This document shows, piece by piece, positions 8,245 to 17,110 of a stretch of DNA of 64,000 nt. The stretch lies in the NCBI GenBank assembly GCA_963710625.1, contig CAVQBG010000016.1, positions 62,001 through 126,000 of the forward strand, read 5' to 3'. The translations under genes were made by a program, and so were the position numbers. Position 1 is the stretch's first letter, and each line of letters opens with the position of its first letter. Below the pieces are notes generated by a model. The model had not been told where the DNA came from. It searched no databases and was given only the letters and a program-made list of their open reading frames with translations. The DNA comes from Sva-07 sp963710625. GTDB lineage: Bacteria > Actinomycetota > Acidimicrobiia > Acidimicrobiales > Ilumatobacteraceae.

Positions 8245-9704
8245 GCGGACGGCCTTTCGGTCGGTGGTGCGGACAGGTGGTCGAGCAGTGCGGCGCTCGC
8301 GGTGGCGAGTTCGGCGGCGTCGTCAGCGACCGCGACCACGTAGCGGTCGGGTCGAACGATCACTGCACCGCCGGCGGGGAGCGTCATCGGCATCGATCCG
8401 AGGGGCACCTCGACGACCCGAGCGAGCTCGGCCCAGCGCGGATCGAGGTCGACAGTCACCGACGAGTCGTCGACGATGATGGCGAACCCGGCTCCGAGCA
8501 GCTCGTCGAGCGGCCGCCCCTCGATCGACGGCTGTGGGAGCTGGCGGCCGACCGACGGATGGTCGCCGAACAACATGCCGTGACGCAGGATCGGGAACGG
8601 CCGGCTCCCACCATACGCGGCATCGAGTCCGGTCTGCTGCGGAGCCCGACCCGAGAGTTCATCGATGAGGCGGCCGGTGTCGACGGCGTGCTCGACGACG
8701 CCGGCTGCGTGTGGCAGCCGCTCCTCGCCGTAGGTGTCGAGCAACGCATCGACGGCCAGCCCGTCGTCGACGAGGCGTAACTTCCACGCCAGGTTGGCGG
8801 CATCGCGGATGCCGGAACAGAGCCCTTGGCCGAGGAACGGTGGCATCTGGTGGGCAGCGTCGCCGGCGATGAAGATCCGGCCGACGCGCATCTCCTCGGC
8901 GACCGTGGCGTGGAATCGGTACACGACCGCCCGGACCAGATCAGCGTCCTCGGGTGTGACCCACCCCTCGAGCAGCTGCCACACCCGGGTCGGTTCGACC
9001 ATCTCCTCGCGCGTTTCGCCGGGCTGGAGTTGGAACTCCCAGCGCCGGTAGTCGGCATGGCCGACGACGTAGGTGGTCGGCCGGTCGGGATCGCAGACCT
9101 GCTGCACGAAGTGGGGGAGCGTCGGCACCGGACGTCGCAGTCGGACGTCGAGGACCAACCAGTCCTGGTCGTATCCCTGGTCGACGAACGCCAACCCCAG
9201 ACTCTTTCGGATCCGGCTCGACGCGCCGTCGGCGGCGACGAGCCAGCGGGCGCTCACCGGGCCGTCGTCGGTCATCGCCGTGACGCCCTCGTCGGTCTGT
9301 TCGACCGACGACACCCCGAGGCCGAGGTGCAGCTCGACTCCATGGCGCGCCGCGGCGAGGCGCAGGAACGCTTCCAGTTCGGGTTGGTAGTACGTCACCG
9401 TTGGATGCAGCCCGAGCGGCCACTCTGCGTCCTCGGGGAGTTCGGCACCGATGATCCGTTCGCCGTCGGGGCGCACGAACTCCGCGCCCTGCAACGGGGT
9501 CGTGATCGCCCGCAGCTCCTCGAGCAACCCGGCATTCTGGAACACCCGCTGGATCTCGTCGTCCATCACGATCGCTCGTGGCAGGTCGTACACCTCGGGT
9601 GCTCGTTCGAACACGTGCACCGTGAAGCCCCGTTGGGCGAGCAAGAGCGCGGTCGTCACGCCCACTGGCCCGCCGCCGACCACGATCACGTCGACGACGT
9701 TCAT
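8241..9704 (-). CDS. FAD-dependent aromatic hydroxylase (MhpA-like)
   Basis: This 487-residue class A flavoprotein monooxygenase has an N-terminal Rossmann motif VVGGGPVGVTTALLLAQRG, a second FAD motif GDAAHQMPPFLGQGLCSG, and a C-terminal thioredoxin-like tail ending near 487. It resembles 3-(3-hydroxyphenyl)propionate hydroxylase, which makes catechols for meta-cleavage. The start codon overlaps the tetR stop (ATGA, 9701-9704). The divergent extradiol dioxygenase starting at 10401 is the likely next enzyme. The exact phenol or phenylalkanoate substrate is not readable. Confidence 0.85.
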   Translation of the reverse strand: MNVVDVIVVGGGPVGVTTALLLAQRGFTVHVFERAPEVYDLPRAIVMDDEIQRVFQNAGLLEELRAITTPLQGAEFVRPDGERIIGAELPEDAEWPLGLHPTVTYYQPELEAFLRLAAARHGVELHLGLGVSSVEQTDEGVTAMTDDGPVSARWLVAADGASSRIRKSLGLAFVDQGYDQDWLVLDVRLRRPVPTLPHFVQQVCDPDRPTTYVVGHADYRRWEFQLQPGETREEMVEPTRVWQLLEGWVTPEDADLVRAVVYRFHATVAEEMRVGRIFIAGDAAHQMPPFLGQGLCSGIRDAANLAWKLRLVDDGLAVDALLDTYGEERLPHAAGVVEHAVDTGRLIDELSGRAPQQTGLDAAYGGSRPFPILRHGMLFGDHPSVGRQLPQPSIEGRPLDELLGAGFAIIVDDSSVTVDLDPRWAELARVVEVPLGSMPMTLPAGGAVIVRPDRYVVAVADDAAELATASAALLDHLSAPPTERPSA

Positions 9705-10360
9705 CGCTTCATCTCGTCGTCCGGGCCGAGGAACATCGTGACGAGGGCATCGGCGTGTGCCTCGATGAAGGTGCTGGTGAGCGTGTCGTGGCCGAGCAGC
9801 CGGGCTTCGGGTGCGTTCACGTACGCGAGTGAGGCCGCCCCGACGAGCGAGTAGTAGAGCACCACCTCGTCGATGTCGGCGACGAGACCGTCGGCGCGGA
9901 GCCGACGCCACCGCGCGGTGACGAGCTCGAAGCGGGGACGGGTGTGTCGCTCGACGATCCAGCGGAGGCGCTCGGAGTCGATCGTCGCCTCCTGCACCAT
10001 GATGCGGTTGAGCTCGGGCAGCCCGGCCGCCGCTCTCACGAACGCACGGACGTTGGCGGCGAATCCGTCGCGGCTGTCCCAGCCCGGGCTCGGCTCGCCG
10101 AGCTGTTCGCGCACGGCCCGGTCGAGGCGGTCGAAGAGGTGGTCGACCGCCGACTTCCACAATTCGTCCTTCGAGTCGAAGTGGTAGTTGATCTGTGGCT
10201 GGTGCGTGCCGGCGGCCGTGGCGATGGCCCTGGTCGACGCGCCCTCGAAGCCGTGTGCCGCGAACTCCAGGAGTGCGGCGTCGAGGAGCGCCGTGCGGGT
10301 GGCGGCGGCGCGGGCCTGGCGTCGCCGCGTCGCCGGTGGTGACGTCTCGGTCGTGGTCAT
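9701..10360 (-). CDS. TetR/AcrR family repressor of the aromatic cluster
   Basis: This 219-residue protein (from the ATG at 10360) has a TetR helix-turn-helix: RTALLDAALLEFAAHGFEGA then TRAIATAAGTHQPQINYHF. An in-frame ATG at 10402 would add 14 residues but would overlap the divergent gene's start, so 10360 is preferred. It is first in the operon with the hydroxylase and PPOX gene, and divergent from the dioxygenase with only 40 bp between. It probably controls both promoters; the ligand is presumably a pathway intermediate. Confidence 0.85.
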   Translation of the reverse strand: MTTTETSPPATRRRQARAAATRTALLDAALLEFAAHGFEGASTRAIATAAGTHQPQINYHFDSKDELWKSAVDHLFDRLDRAVREQLGEPSPGWDSRDGFAANVRAFVRAAAGLPELNRIMVQEATIDSERLRWIVERHTRPRFELVTARWRRLRADGLVADIDEVVLYYSLVGAASLAYVNAPEARLLGHDTLTSTFIEAHADALVTMFLGPDDEMKR

Positions 10361-10363
10361 GGG

Positions 10364-10392
10364 TTGCCATTCTCTATCAAGTGATCTAATTT
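10364..10392 (+). promoter_or_regulatory. candidate sigma-70-type promoter of the first dioxygenase gene
   Basis: TTGCCA (10364-10369), a 17-bp spacer and TAATTT (10387-10392) form a reasonable -35/-10 pair just before the ATG at 10401, implying a very short or absent leader. The spacer contains the weak dyad ATCA-AG-TGAT, a possible TetR contact site. Confidence 0.4.
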
Positions 10393-10400
10393 GTCCAGCC

Positions 10401-11312
10401 ATGGCACTTCATCGTTTGACGTCGATCACGCTCGGCGTGCCGGACGTGGCCGCATCCACGGCGTTCTTCCACGACTTCGGGCTGACGGGCACGGGCATGC
10501 TGGCCACTCGAGACGGTGGCGAGCAGCTCGAACTCGTGTCGTCGGCCAGTCGATCGCTCCAGCGCCTCGGTGTGGGGGCCGACGACCACGACGACCTCGG
10601 CCGCATCGCCGGCCGGGTCGAGCGCAGCGGTCTCGGCTCGGTCGTCGAGTCGACCGGGGAACGCCTCGTGATCGCCGAGCCCGTCACCGGCCTGCTCGTC
10701 GAGATCACGGCGGCCGACCCCTACGCCGCCACGCCGACACCGCACACCTTCAACCGCCCCGGCGTCAACGAGCGATTCGACGTGCCCGCCGAGAGCGTGC
10801 TCACATCCGACCCCGTCACCCCCTCGAATCTCACCCACGTGGTCTATGGCACGCCCGACCAGCCGACGACGCTGCGGTTCTTCACCGACGTGGTCGGCTT
10901 CGAGATCAGCGATCAGGTGCCCGGGATCATCGCCTTCACCCGCTGTGGCGAGGTCCACCACAACCTCGCGATCCAAGCCGCACCGGTCGCCTTCCCGCAC
11001 CACATCGCCTTCGAGGTCGACGACATCGACGACGTCGTACGCGGCGGTCAGCGCATGGTCGACATCGATCCGGACCGCCACATGTGGGGCGTGGGTCGTC
11101 ATGCGATCGGGTCGAACTGGTTCTGGTACCTGCGCGACCCGAGCGGGACCTTCGTCGAGTACACCGCAGACATCGACAGGATCTCGGCGCAGGACCTCTA
11201 CCGCCCGAAGGACTGGCAGGGCCACGAGTTCCTGTACTCGTTCGGCCCGCCTGTGCCCGCCGAGTTCCTCGAACCCGCCGACATGGCGGACCTGATCGCC
11301 GCCAGCGCCTGA
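10401..11312 (+). CDS. extradiol (type I, VOC-fold) catechol dioxygenase
   Basis: This 303-residue protein has two vicinal-oxygen-chelate domains, typical of BphC/catechol 2,3-dioxygenases that open catechols next to the hydroxyls using Fe(II). The iron ligands are visible in the C-terminal half: NLTHVVYGTP (His), FPHHIAFEVDD (His) and GTFVEYTADID (Glu). The N-terminal domain is the usual degenerate copy. It starts 41 bp from the tetR start on the other strand and is a single-gene plus-strand unit. It resembles the second dioxygenase at 13034; they probably cleave related catechols. Confidence 0.87.
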   Translation: MALHRLTSITLGVPDVAASTAFFHDFGLTGTGMLATRDGGEQLELVSSASRSLQRLGVGADDHDDLGRIAGRVERSGLGSVVESTGERLVIAEPVTGLLVEITAADPYAATPTPHTFNRPGVNERFDVPAESVLTSDPVTPSNLTHVVYGTPDQPTTLRFFTDVVGFEISDQVPGIIAFTRCGEVHHNLAIQAAPVAFPHHIAFEVDDIDDVVRGGQRMVDIDPDRHMWGVGRHAIGSNWFWYLRDPSGTFVEYTADIDRISAQDLYRPKDWQGHEFLYSFGPPVPAEFLEPADMADLIAASA

Positions 11313-11331
11313 CCCCCGCGTTCTGCTTTCT

Positions 11332-11372
11332 GCGTCAGCGCCGACGCGTGATTCGAACGTTGTTGCTGACGC
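11332..11372. terminator. possible stem-loop after the dioxygenase gene
   Basis: GCGTCAGC (11332-11339) and GCTGACGC (11365-11372) are perfect 8-bp inverted arms with a 25-bp loop, in the 101-bp gap between convergent dioxygenase and gntR genes. No T-tract is present. Confidence 0.3.
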
Positions 11373-11413
11373 TGAACACCAACGTGAGCGGCGAGGCGCG
11401 TGGGCGAGCCGGG

Positions 11414-12115
11414 TCAGTGCGAGAGGGCGAGGGTGTCGGGCCGCGAGAGGACCGACTGCAGCGCCGCGACCGTGCCGGCGAGGTGGCGGGTCAGTTCGTC
11501 GGCGGCGCCGGCGGCATCACCGCTGACCGCCAGGTCCTTCAGATGGCGGTGTGACTCTGCCAGGTCGTAGGTGGCGGGTCGGGAGAGCGCACTGACCTTC
11601 ATCATCAGTCCGGCGCGATCGGAGAGCAGCGTCGACAGGCGCAGCATCCACGTCGAGTCGCAGCACGACAGCAACTCGCGGTGGAAGGCGGCGTGGTCGC
11701 TCGCGGTCGAGAGTCGACTCGCCGTCAGCGCCTGCCAGGCAGCTTCGACCCGAGTGGCGTATCCGGCGTCGGCCTTCGCCACCGATCGCTCGAGCGCCAT
11801 CGGTTCGAGCACCTGTCGCAGCTCGTAGATCTCGACGGCCTCGCCGAGGTCGACCGTTGCCACACGGGCAGATCCGTGGGCCTGCAGCTCGACGAGCCCT
11901 TCCGCGGCGAGCCTGCCGAGTGCTTCGCGCAGCGGGGTTGCCGAGACCCCGAGCTCCTTGGCGAGCGTGGAGATCACCAGGGGGTCGCCAGGCTGGAGGC
12001 GTCCGCCGACGATGGCCTCGCGTAGACGGTGGTCTGCCCACGCCGATCGTGTCATCGGGACGTCCGCGTCCGGCACGGACATCCTGCTGGTGGGGGAGTC
12101 GGTCACGGAGTTCAT
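11414..12115 (-). CDS. GntR family regulator, FadR/FCD subfamily
   Basis: This 233-residue protein has an N-terminal winged helix (LREAIVGGRLQPGDPLVI, LAKELGVSATPLREALGRLA) and a C-terminal FCD all-helical ligand domain (ELRQVLEPMALERSVA, AFHRELL, SHRHLKDLA) with metal-type histidines. The ATG at 12115 keeps the start clear of the palindrome at 12143-12154; upstream in-frame starts to 12187 would overlap the divergent gene. It is divergent from the FAH-dioxygenase-SDR-monooxygenase operon, which it most likely controls in response to a pathway acid. Confidence 0.82.
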   Translation of the reverse strand: MNSVTDSPTSRMSVPDADVPMTRSAWADHRLREAIVGGRLQPGDPLVISTLAKELGVSATPLREALGRLAAEGLVELQAHGSARVATVDLGEAVEIYELRQVLEPMALERSVAKADAGYATRVEAAWQALTASRLSTASDHAAFHRELLSCCDSTWMLRLSTLLSDRAGLMMKVSALSRPATYDLAESHRHLKDLAVSGDAAGAADELTRHLAGTVAALQSVLSRPDTLALSH

Positions 12116-12142
12116 CCTCTCACATCCCGCATTGACTCGTAC

Positions 12143-12154
12143 ATCATATATGAT
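12143..12154. promoter_or_regulatory. perfect 12-bp palindrome, likely GntR operator
   Basis: ATCATATATGAT lies between the divergent gntR and FAH genes in an otherwise GC-rich region. FCD-type GntR proteins bind short AT-rich palindromes of this kind. It would overlap the -10 region of one or both promoters. Confidence 0.55.
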
Positions 12155-12167
12155 CCATGATGGCCCG

Positions 12168-13034
12168 ATGGGATTCCGCCTCGCCAACGTCGCCGGTCGA
12201 GCAGCGCTCGTCGCCGGCGACCACTACACCGATCTCGCCACGCACTCGTCGGGGGCGCTCGGGCCCGACCCGATGGAGGCGCTCGCCCGACCCGACTTGC
12301 TCGCCGAGCTCTCGGCGGGGCTCGACGACTCGTCGGTCACCGGGTTGTTCGCCGACGTCGTGCTCGGCCCGCCCGTGCCGCGCCCGCAGAAGTCGTTCGC
12401 CGTCGGCCTCAACTACCGGGCTCATGCCGCCGAGGGCGGGATGGAGGTGCCGGAGAGCCCGCTCGTGTTCACGAAGTTCCCGTCGTGCATCGTCGGGCCG
12501 ACCGCCGACGTCGAGCTCCGCAGCGACGGCTGCGACTACGAGGGGGAGCTGCTCGTGGTGATCGGCAAGGGCGGCAAGGACATCAGCATCGCCGACGCCT
12601 GGGACCACGTCGTGGGCCTCACGGTGAGCCAGGACATCTCCGACCGGCCGGCGCAGTTCGCGGCGAAGCCGCCGCACTTCGATCTCGGCAAGTCGTTCGA
12701 CACGTTCGGCCCGACCGGTCCGGTGCTCGTGTCGGTCGACGAGGTCGCCGACCGCGACAACCTGCACATCACGTGCTCGGTCAACGGCGAAGTGCGCCAG
12801 GACGACACCACCGCCAACCTGATCTTCGACGTCCCCACGCTGATCAGCTACCTCTCGCACATCACGACGCTGGTCACCGGTGACGTGATCTTCACCGGCA
12901 CGCCGGAGGGCATCGGCGCCGCGCAGGGCAAGTTCCTCGCCGACGGCGACGTGATCACCACGACGATCGACGGCATCGGCACGATGACCAACCGCTGCGT
13001 CCGCGTCAGCGACTACGCCAGGGTCGGTGCGTGA
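12168..13034 (+). CDS. fumarylacetoacetate hydrolase (FAH) family protein
   Basis: This 288-residue protein has the FAH fold: FAVGLNYRAHAAEGGMEVPE, a metal site in CDYEGELLVVIGKG (E-x-E type) and the downstream TGTPEGIGAA loop. Family members hydrolyse or isomerise ring-cleavage products such as acylpyruvates and 2-hydroxyhepta-2,4-dienedioate. ATG at 12168 is chosen because the upstream ATG at 12150 overlaps the GntR palindrome. It is first of a five-gene run and overlaps the following dioxygenase gene by one base (TGATG). Context supports a role after extradiol cleavage. Confidence 0.86.
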   Translation: MGFRLANVAGRAALVAGDHYTDLATHSSGALGPDPMEALARPDLLAELSAGLDDSSVTGLFADVVLGPPVPRPQKSFAVGLNYRAHAAEGGMEVPESPLVFTKFPSCIVGPTADVELRSDGCDYEGELLVVIGKGGKDISIADAWDHVVGLTVSQDISDRPAQFAAKPPHFDLGKSFDTFGPTGPVLVSVDEVADRDNLHITCSVNGEVRQDDTTANLIFDVPTLISYLSHITTLVTGDVIFTGTPEGIGAAQGKFLADGDVITTTIDGIGTMTNRCVRVSDYARVGA

Positions 13035-13990
13035 TGGCGCTCAACGGGTTGCTCGACGTCGAACTCAGCGTGCCGGAGCCCTCCGAGCTGGCCTCGTTCT
13101 GGGAGCGCCGCGGGCTGCGCCGCACCGATGACGGCGTGCTGGGCACCGCCGACCGTGAGGTGCAGCTGCGTGTTGCCGAGGGAACGCACCGCCACCTCTC
13201 GGAGTTGCACCTGAGTTGCGACACCGAGCAGGACCTCGCCGACATCGCTGCCCGCATCGGTGCAATGGGTGTCGAGTCGACCATCGAGGGCACCACGCTG
13301 CGCTGCATCGACCCGGTCTTCAAGCACCGGGTCGTCATCGACGTCGGCGCGCCACACCCGCTTTCACCGACACAGCAACGTGCATACAACGGCCCCGGCG
13401 AACAGGTGCGGGCGAACGATCGCGCGGACGCCGTGGTCGAAGTGGAGCCCCGTCCGCCGAGGCGGCTCGGCCACGTCGTGCTCGGAACGCCGCACCTCGG
13501 CGAGGCGACGGCGTTCTTCTTCGACGGGCTCGGCTTCAAGGTGTCCGACCAGGTCCTCAACGGTGTCGCCACCTTCGGGAGGATCGAGTCGGACCACCAC
13601 AACCTGCTGCTGCAACCGGCGTCGACCAGCTACCTCAACCACTACGCGTTCGAGGTCGACGACATCGACGCCGTCGGAGCGGCCGGAACTGCGGTGGTCG
13701 CCGAACGCGCCGAGTCGCACGTCGTCGGGCTGGGCCGCCACAACCTCGGCTCGAACGTCTTCTGGTACCTCACCGACCCGGCCGGCACCTACTTCGAGTT
13801 CTTCTCCGACATGGACCAGATCGTCGACGACGACGCCTGGGAGCGCGAGCACCTGCGGCGCGACTGGGAAGGATCCGACGGCCCGGCCGGGTTCTCCGTG
13901 TGGGGGCCGAAGGAACCACCACCCGAGTTCTTCAACCCACGCGATCTCGGCGTCATCGGTGCCGCCCGCGAAGCCCTCGGCTGGGACTGA
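13034..13990 (+). CDS. second extradiol (VOC-fold) dioxygenase
   Basis: This 318-residue two-domain extradiol dioxygenase has the iron ligands in RLGHVVLGTP (His), YLNHYAFEVDD (His) and GTYFEFFSDMD (Glu). It is clearly a paralogue of the enzyme at 10401 (shared patterns such as FEVDDID and the GLGRHNLGSN/GVGRHAIGSN loop), but diverged, especially in the first domain. GTG at 13031 is an alternative start. It sits between FAH and SDR genes in the GntR-linked operon, so it presumably makes the substrate for the FAH enzyme. Confidence 0.87.
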   Translation: MALNGLLDVELSVPEPSELASFWERRGLRRTDDGVLGTADREVQLRVAEGTHRHLSELHLSCDTEQDLADIAARIGAMGVESTIEGTTLRCIDPVFKHRVVIDVGAPHPLSPTQQRAYNGPGEQVRANDRADAVVEVEPRPPRRLGHVVLGTPHLGEATAFFFDGLGFKVSDQVLNGVATFGRIESDHHNLLLQPASTSYLNHYAFEVDDIDAVGAAGTAVVAERAESHVVGLGRHNLGSNVFWYLTDPAGTYFEFFSDMDQIVDDDAWEREHLRRDWEGSDGPAGFSVWGPKEPPPEFFNPRDLGVIGAAREALGWD

Positions 13991-13994
13991 TCGC

Positions 13995-14774
13995 GTGGAC
14001 CTCGGGATCAGCGGCCGCCGTGCCGTCCTGCTCGCCTCCAGTCGCGGCCTCGGCCGGGCCTGTGCAGAGAGCGTCGCCCGCGAAGGCGTCGACGTGGTCG
14101 TCAACGGACGGACGGCGGACGACGTCGACTCGGCCGTCGAGGAGCTGCGTGGCGGGTATGACGTGCAGGTGATCGGCGTGGTGGGCGACTCCTCGACCGC
14201 AGAGGTCCACGACGCGCTCCTCGCCGCGTGCCCCGAGCCCGACATCGTCCTGCTCAACGGCGAGGGTCCGTCGCCGATGCGGTTCGGCAACATCGACCAC
14301 GTGGCGATGGAGGCCTCGCTGCAGCAGTCCTTGATCGGCCCGCTCATGTTCGTGCAGCGCGTGCTGCCGGGGATGTGCGAGCGCGGGTTCGGGCGTATCG
14401 TCGCGATCAGCTCGGCGATGGTGAAGTCGCCGAACCCGATGATGAGCCTGTCGCACGGCCCGCGCCTCGGTCTCACCGGGGTGCTCAAGGGACTCTCGAA
14501 GGACGTCGTGCGGCACAACGTGACGATCAACCAACTGCTCCCTGAACGGTTCGACACCGGCCGTCAACAGCAGATGGCCAACCTCGTGATGCAGGTGAAG
14601 GGCATCACGTACGACGAGGCCCGCGCCGAGCAGGTGGCCTCGATCAAGGCGGGCCGCCTCGGTCGCCCGGAGGAGTTCGGCGACGCGTTCGCGTTCCTGT
14701 GCGCGGCGCAGAGCGGGTACCTGAGCGGGCAGAACCTACAACTCGACGGCGGGAGCTACGAGGGGGTGTTCTGA
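13995..14774 (+). CDS. short-chain dehydrogenase/reductase-like protein lacking the usual Tyr/Lys pair
   Basis: This 259-residue SDR-fold protein has a nucleotide-binding motif (AVLLASSRGLGRACAES) and the C-terminal LSGQNLQLDGGSYEGVF tail of 3-oxoacyl reductase-like SDRs. The catalytic Ser region AISSAMVKS is present, but where a YxxxK would be expected the sequence reads SLSHGPRLGLTG, with His and Arg instead of Tyr and Lys. It may be a divergent catalyst or a non-redox protein. GTG at 13995 follows the dioxygenase stop by 4 bp, and its stop overlaps the monooxygenase start (TGATG). Confidence 0.78.
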   Translation: MDLGISGRRAVLLASSRGLGRACAESVAREGVDVVVNGRTADDVDSAVEELRGGYDVQVIGVVGDSSTAEVHDALLAACPEPDIVLLNGEGPSPMRFGNIDHVAMEASLQQSLIGPLMFVQRVLPGMCERGFGRIVAISSAMVKSPNPMMSLSHGPRLGLTGVLKGLSKDVVRHNVTINQLLPERFDTGRQQQMANLVMQVKGITYDEARAEQVASIKAGRLGRPEEFGDAFAFLCAAQSGYLSGQNLQLDGGSYEGVF

Positions 14775-16396
14775 TGGCCGGCGAGCGCGTCGACGTGGTG
14801 ATCGTCGGCGCGGGACCCACCGGACTGACCGCCGCCCACCTCTGCGCCCGACTCGGGCTCTCTGCGGTCGTCCTCGAACGCCGCAACGGGCCACAGCGAT
14901 CTCCGGCCGCGCACGTGGTCAACGCCCGTACGTTCGAGATCTGGCGCCAGGCGGGCGTCGAGATGGGACCTGTGTTCGACCAGTGCCTCCCGCCGGAGGA
15001 GGCGGGGGAGGTGCACTGGGTCACCAAGCTCGGCGGTGACGTCGTGGGGTCGCTTCCCTTCGAACGGCAGGGAGCCGAGATGCTGGCGGTCACGCCGACG
15101 CCCATCCGCAACCTCAGCCAGCACCGCCTCGAACCCCTGCTGCTCGCGCCCGAGCTCGATGTCCGTTACGGGCACGCCTGGTCGTCGATGATCGCCGGGA
15201 CAGACGGGGTCACCGTCGAGGTCGACGGGCCGCAGGGTCGGTACCGGATCGACGCGAGTCACCTGCTCGCCGCCGATGGGGCGGGAAGTGCGGTCCGCCG
15301 CTCGCTCGGCATCGAGCTGACCGGACCGCGGACCATCCAGTCATTCGTGATGGTGCATCTGTGCGCGGACTTCCGATCGCTCGTGGCGGACGCGATCGGT
15401 GTGCTCTACTTCCTCGTCGACCCGGTGGTCGGGGGCACGTTCGTGAGCCACGGAGCCGATCGCGAGTGGGTGTACATGCACGGCTGGGACCCCGAGATCG
15501 AACCGATCGAGGCCTTCACCGAGGAGCGCTGCCGCGGTCTCGTGAGTGCGGCGCTGGCCGACCCCACCGCCGAGTTCGAGGTGCTCGGGATCTCGAACTG
15601 GCACATGAGCGCGCAGATCGCCGACACCTACCGCTGCGGCCGCACCTTCCTCGTGGGCGACGCAGCCCATCGATTCCCGCCGACCGGGGGGCTCGGGCTG
15701 AACACCGGTGTCGCCGATGTGCACAATCTGGCGTGGAAGATCGCATCGGTCGAGGCCGGTTGGGCCGATCCGGCAATCCTCGACAGCTACGAGGCCGAAC
15801 GCCGACCGGTCGCGCAGTTCAACTGCGACCAGTCGCTCGCCAACGCGTTCAAGCTGATCGAGGTGCCGATCGCGTTCGGCTTCACCGCCGATTCCGACGA
15901 CTCCGCCCGGGTGCTCGGCGAGGTCCTGGCCGATCCGGCCCGTCGAGCCGTCGTCGAGGACGCGATCGCCGGTCAGGCGATCCACTTCGACCTGCTCGGA
16001 CTGCAGCTCGGCCACGTCTACGACGGACCCTTGGTCGTCGGCGACGGCACGGAGGCGCAGATCCTCGACGAACCGGCGCGTGACTACCTGCCCTCGACAC
16101 GTCCCGGCGGCCGTCTCCCGCACGGATGGCTCGACGACGGCACCTCGACGCTCGACCTGGTCGACCCTGCGCTCCCGACGGTGCTGGTGCGCGCGGGCGC
16201 CGAACCACCGGCACTGCCCGGGTGGGCGACGGCGCGACCGGTCGACACCGGGGTCTGGGACGACGCCTTCGGGCTCGCCGCCGATGTCTGTCTCGTCGTG
16301 CGGCCCGATCAGCACGTGGCCGCACGGTGTCCGATCGTCGATGCGGCCGAGGCACTCGACCGACTCTTCCCGGCGGGTGCCGGGGTGGTGTCGTGA
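14774..16396 (+). CDS. second FAD-dependent aromatic monooxygenase (PheA/MhpA type)
   Basis: This 540-residue class A flavin monooxygenase has the N-terminal motif VIVGAGPTGLTAAHLCARLG, the second FAD motif FLVGDAAHRFPPTGGLGLNT and a C-terminal thioredoxin-like domain (LDLVDPALPTVLVRAG to the end). It is only distantly like the enzyme at 8241, so the two probably hydroxylate different rings or positions. It overlaps the SDR gene by one base. It should produce the catechol for the dioxygenase encoded two genes upstream. Confidence 0.86.
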   Translation: MAGERVDVVIVGAGPTGLTAAHLCARLGLSAVVLERRNGPQRSPAAHVVNARTFEIWRQAGVEMGPVFDQCLPPEEAGEVHWVTKLGGDVVGSLPFERQGAEMLAVTPTPIRNLSQHRLEPLLLAPELDVRYGHAWSSMIAGTDGVTVEVDGPQGRYRIDASHLLAADGAGSAVRRSLGIELTGPRTIQSFVMVHLCADFRSLVADAIGVLYFLVDPVVGGTFVSHGADREWVYMHGWDPEIEPIEAFTEERCRGLVSAALADPTAEFEVLGISNWHMSAQIADTYRCGRTFLVGDAAHRFPPTGGLGLNTGVADVHNLAWKIASVEAGWADPAILDSYEAERRPVAQFNCDQSLANAFKLIEVPIAFGFTADSDDSARVLGEVLADPARRAVVEDAIAGQAIHFDLLGLQLGHVYDGPLVVGDGTEAQILDEPARDYLPSTRPGGRLPHGWLDDGTSTLDLVDPALPTVLVRAGAEPPALPGWATARPVDTGVWDDAFGLAADVCLVVRPDQHVAARCPIVDAAEALDRLFPAGAGVVS

Positions 16397-16469
16397 GCGA
16401 GGCGGCGAGCTCGCGCACCGAATCCGTCACGACCTGACCATTCCGATCGATCCCCGAGGAGTTCCACCC

Positions 16470-17063
16470 ATGGCCAACATTGCACCGCTCGATCGCACGG
16501 ACCTGCCGGAGTTCGAACCGGTCTTCGAGATCGTCGAGTCGGCGATGGGGTTCGTGCCGCGCTCGATGTTCACGATGGGCCGCAACCCGGAGCTGCTGCG
16601 GGCATTCGGGCAGCTGTCGTTCACGGTGCTCGGACCCGGTCGTGTCGACGGTGGCCTCAAGCAGTTGGTCGCCCACGTCGCATCGACCGCTGCCGGTTGC
16701 CGGTACTGCCAGGCACACACCGCCTCGTCGGCGACCCGCAACGGCGTCGACGCAGAGAAGGTCGGGGCGGTGTGGGCCTTCGACACCGACGATCGTTTCA
16801 CCGCAGCGGAACGTGCCGCCCTTCGTCTCGCCCGCGACGCCGCCACCGTCCCGAATGCAACAGCGCCGGAGCACTTCGCTGACCTCGCGCCGCACTATGA
16901 CGACGAGCAGGTCGTCGAACTCGTTGCGGTGATCTCGTTGTTCGGCTGGCTCAATCGGTGGAACGACACGATGGCGACCGACCTCGAGGACGAACCGCTC
17001 GGCTTCGGCCGCGAGCACCTCGCCGCGCAAGGCTGGGATCCGGGCAAACACGCCCACCCCTGA
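16470..17063 (+). CDS. carboxymuconolactone decarboxylase (CMD/AhpD) family protein
   Basis: This 197-residue all-helical CMD-fold protein has the AhpD-type redox motif GCRYCQAHTASSA (C-x-x-C-x-x-H) near residue 75. Such proteins are either peroxidase/reductase partners or true decarboxylases; the CxxC favours the redox type. The ATG at 16470 has GAGGAG about 7 bp upstream. It follows the monooxygenase by 73 bp and ends 3 bp before a 31-bp palindrome. It may protect the cluster from peroxide leaked by uncoupled flavin enzymes, by inference. Confidence 0.8.
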   Translation: MANIAPLDRTDLPEFEPVFEIVESAMGFVPRSMFTMGRNPELLRAFGQLSFTVLGPGRVDGGLKQLVAHVASTAAGCRYCQAHTASSATRNGVDAEKVGAVWAFDTDDRFTAAERAALRLARDAATVPNATAPEHFADLAPHYDDEQVVELVAVISLFGWLNRWNDTMATDLEDEPLGFGREHLAAQGWDPGKHAHP

Positions 17064-17066
17064 CCC

Positions 17067-17097
17067 GTTACGCCAGGGGTCAGACCCCCGGCGTAAC
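17067..17097. repeat. 31-bp palindromic element, copy 2
   Basis: The left arm is GTTACGCCAGGGGTC, the centre is A, and the right arm is GACCCCCGGCGTAAC. This is the exact reverse complement of copy 1 at 7807-7837. It lies 3 bp after a stop codon and 13 bp before the next ATG, between two CMD-family genes on the same strand, so it may also affect translation of the second gene. Confidence 0.8.
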
Positions 17098-17110
17098 ACC
17101 TGGAGCAGCG

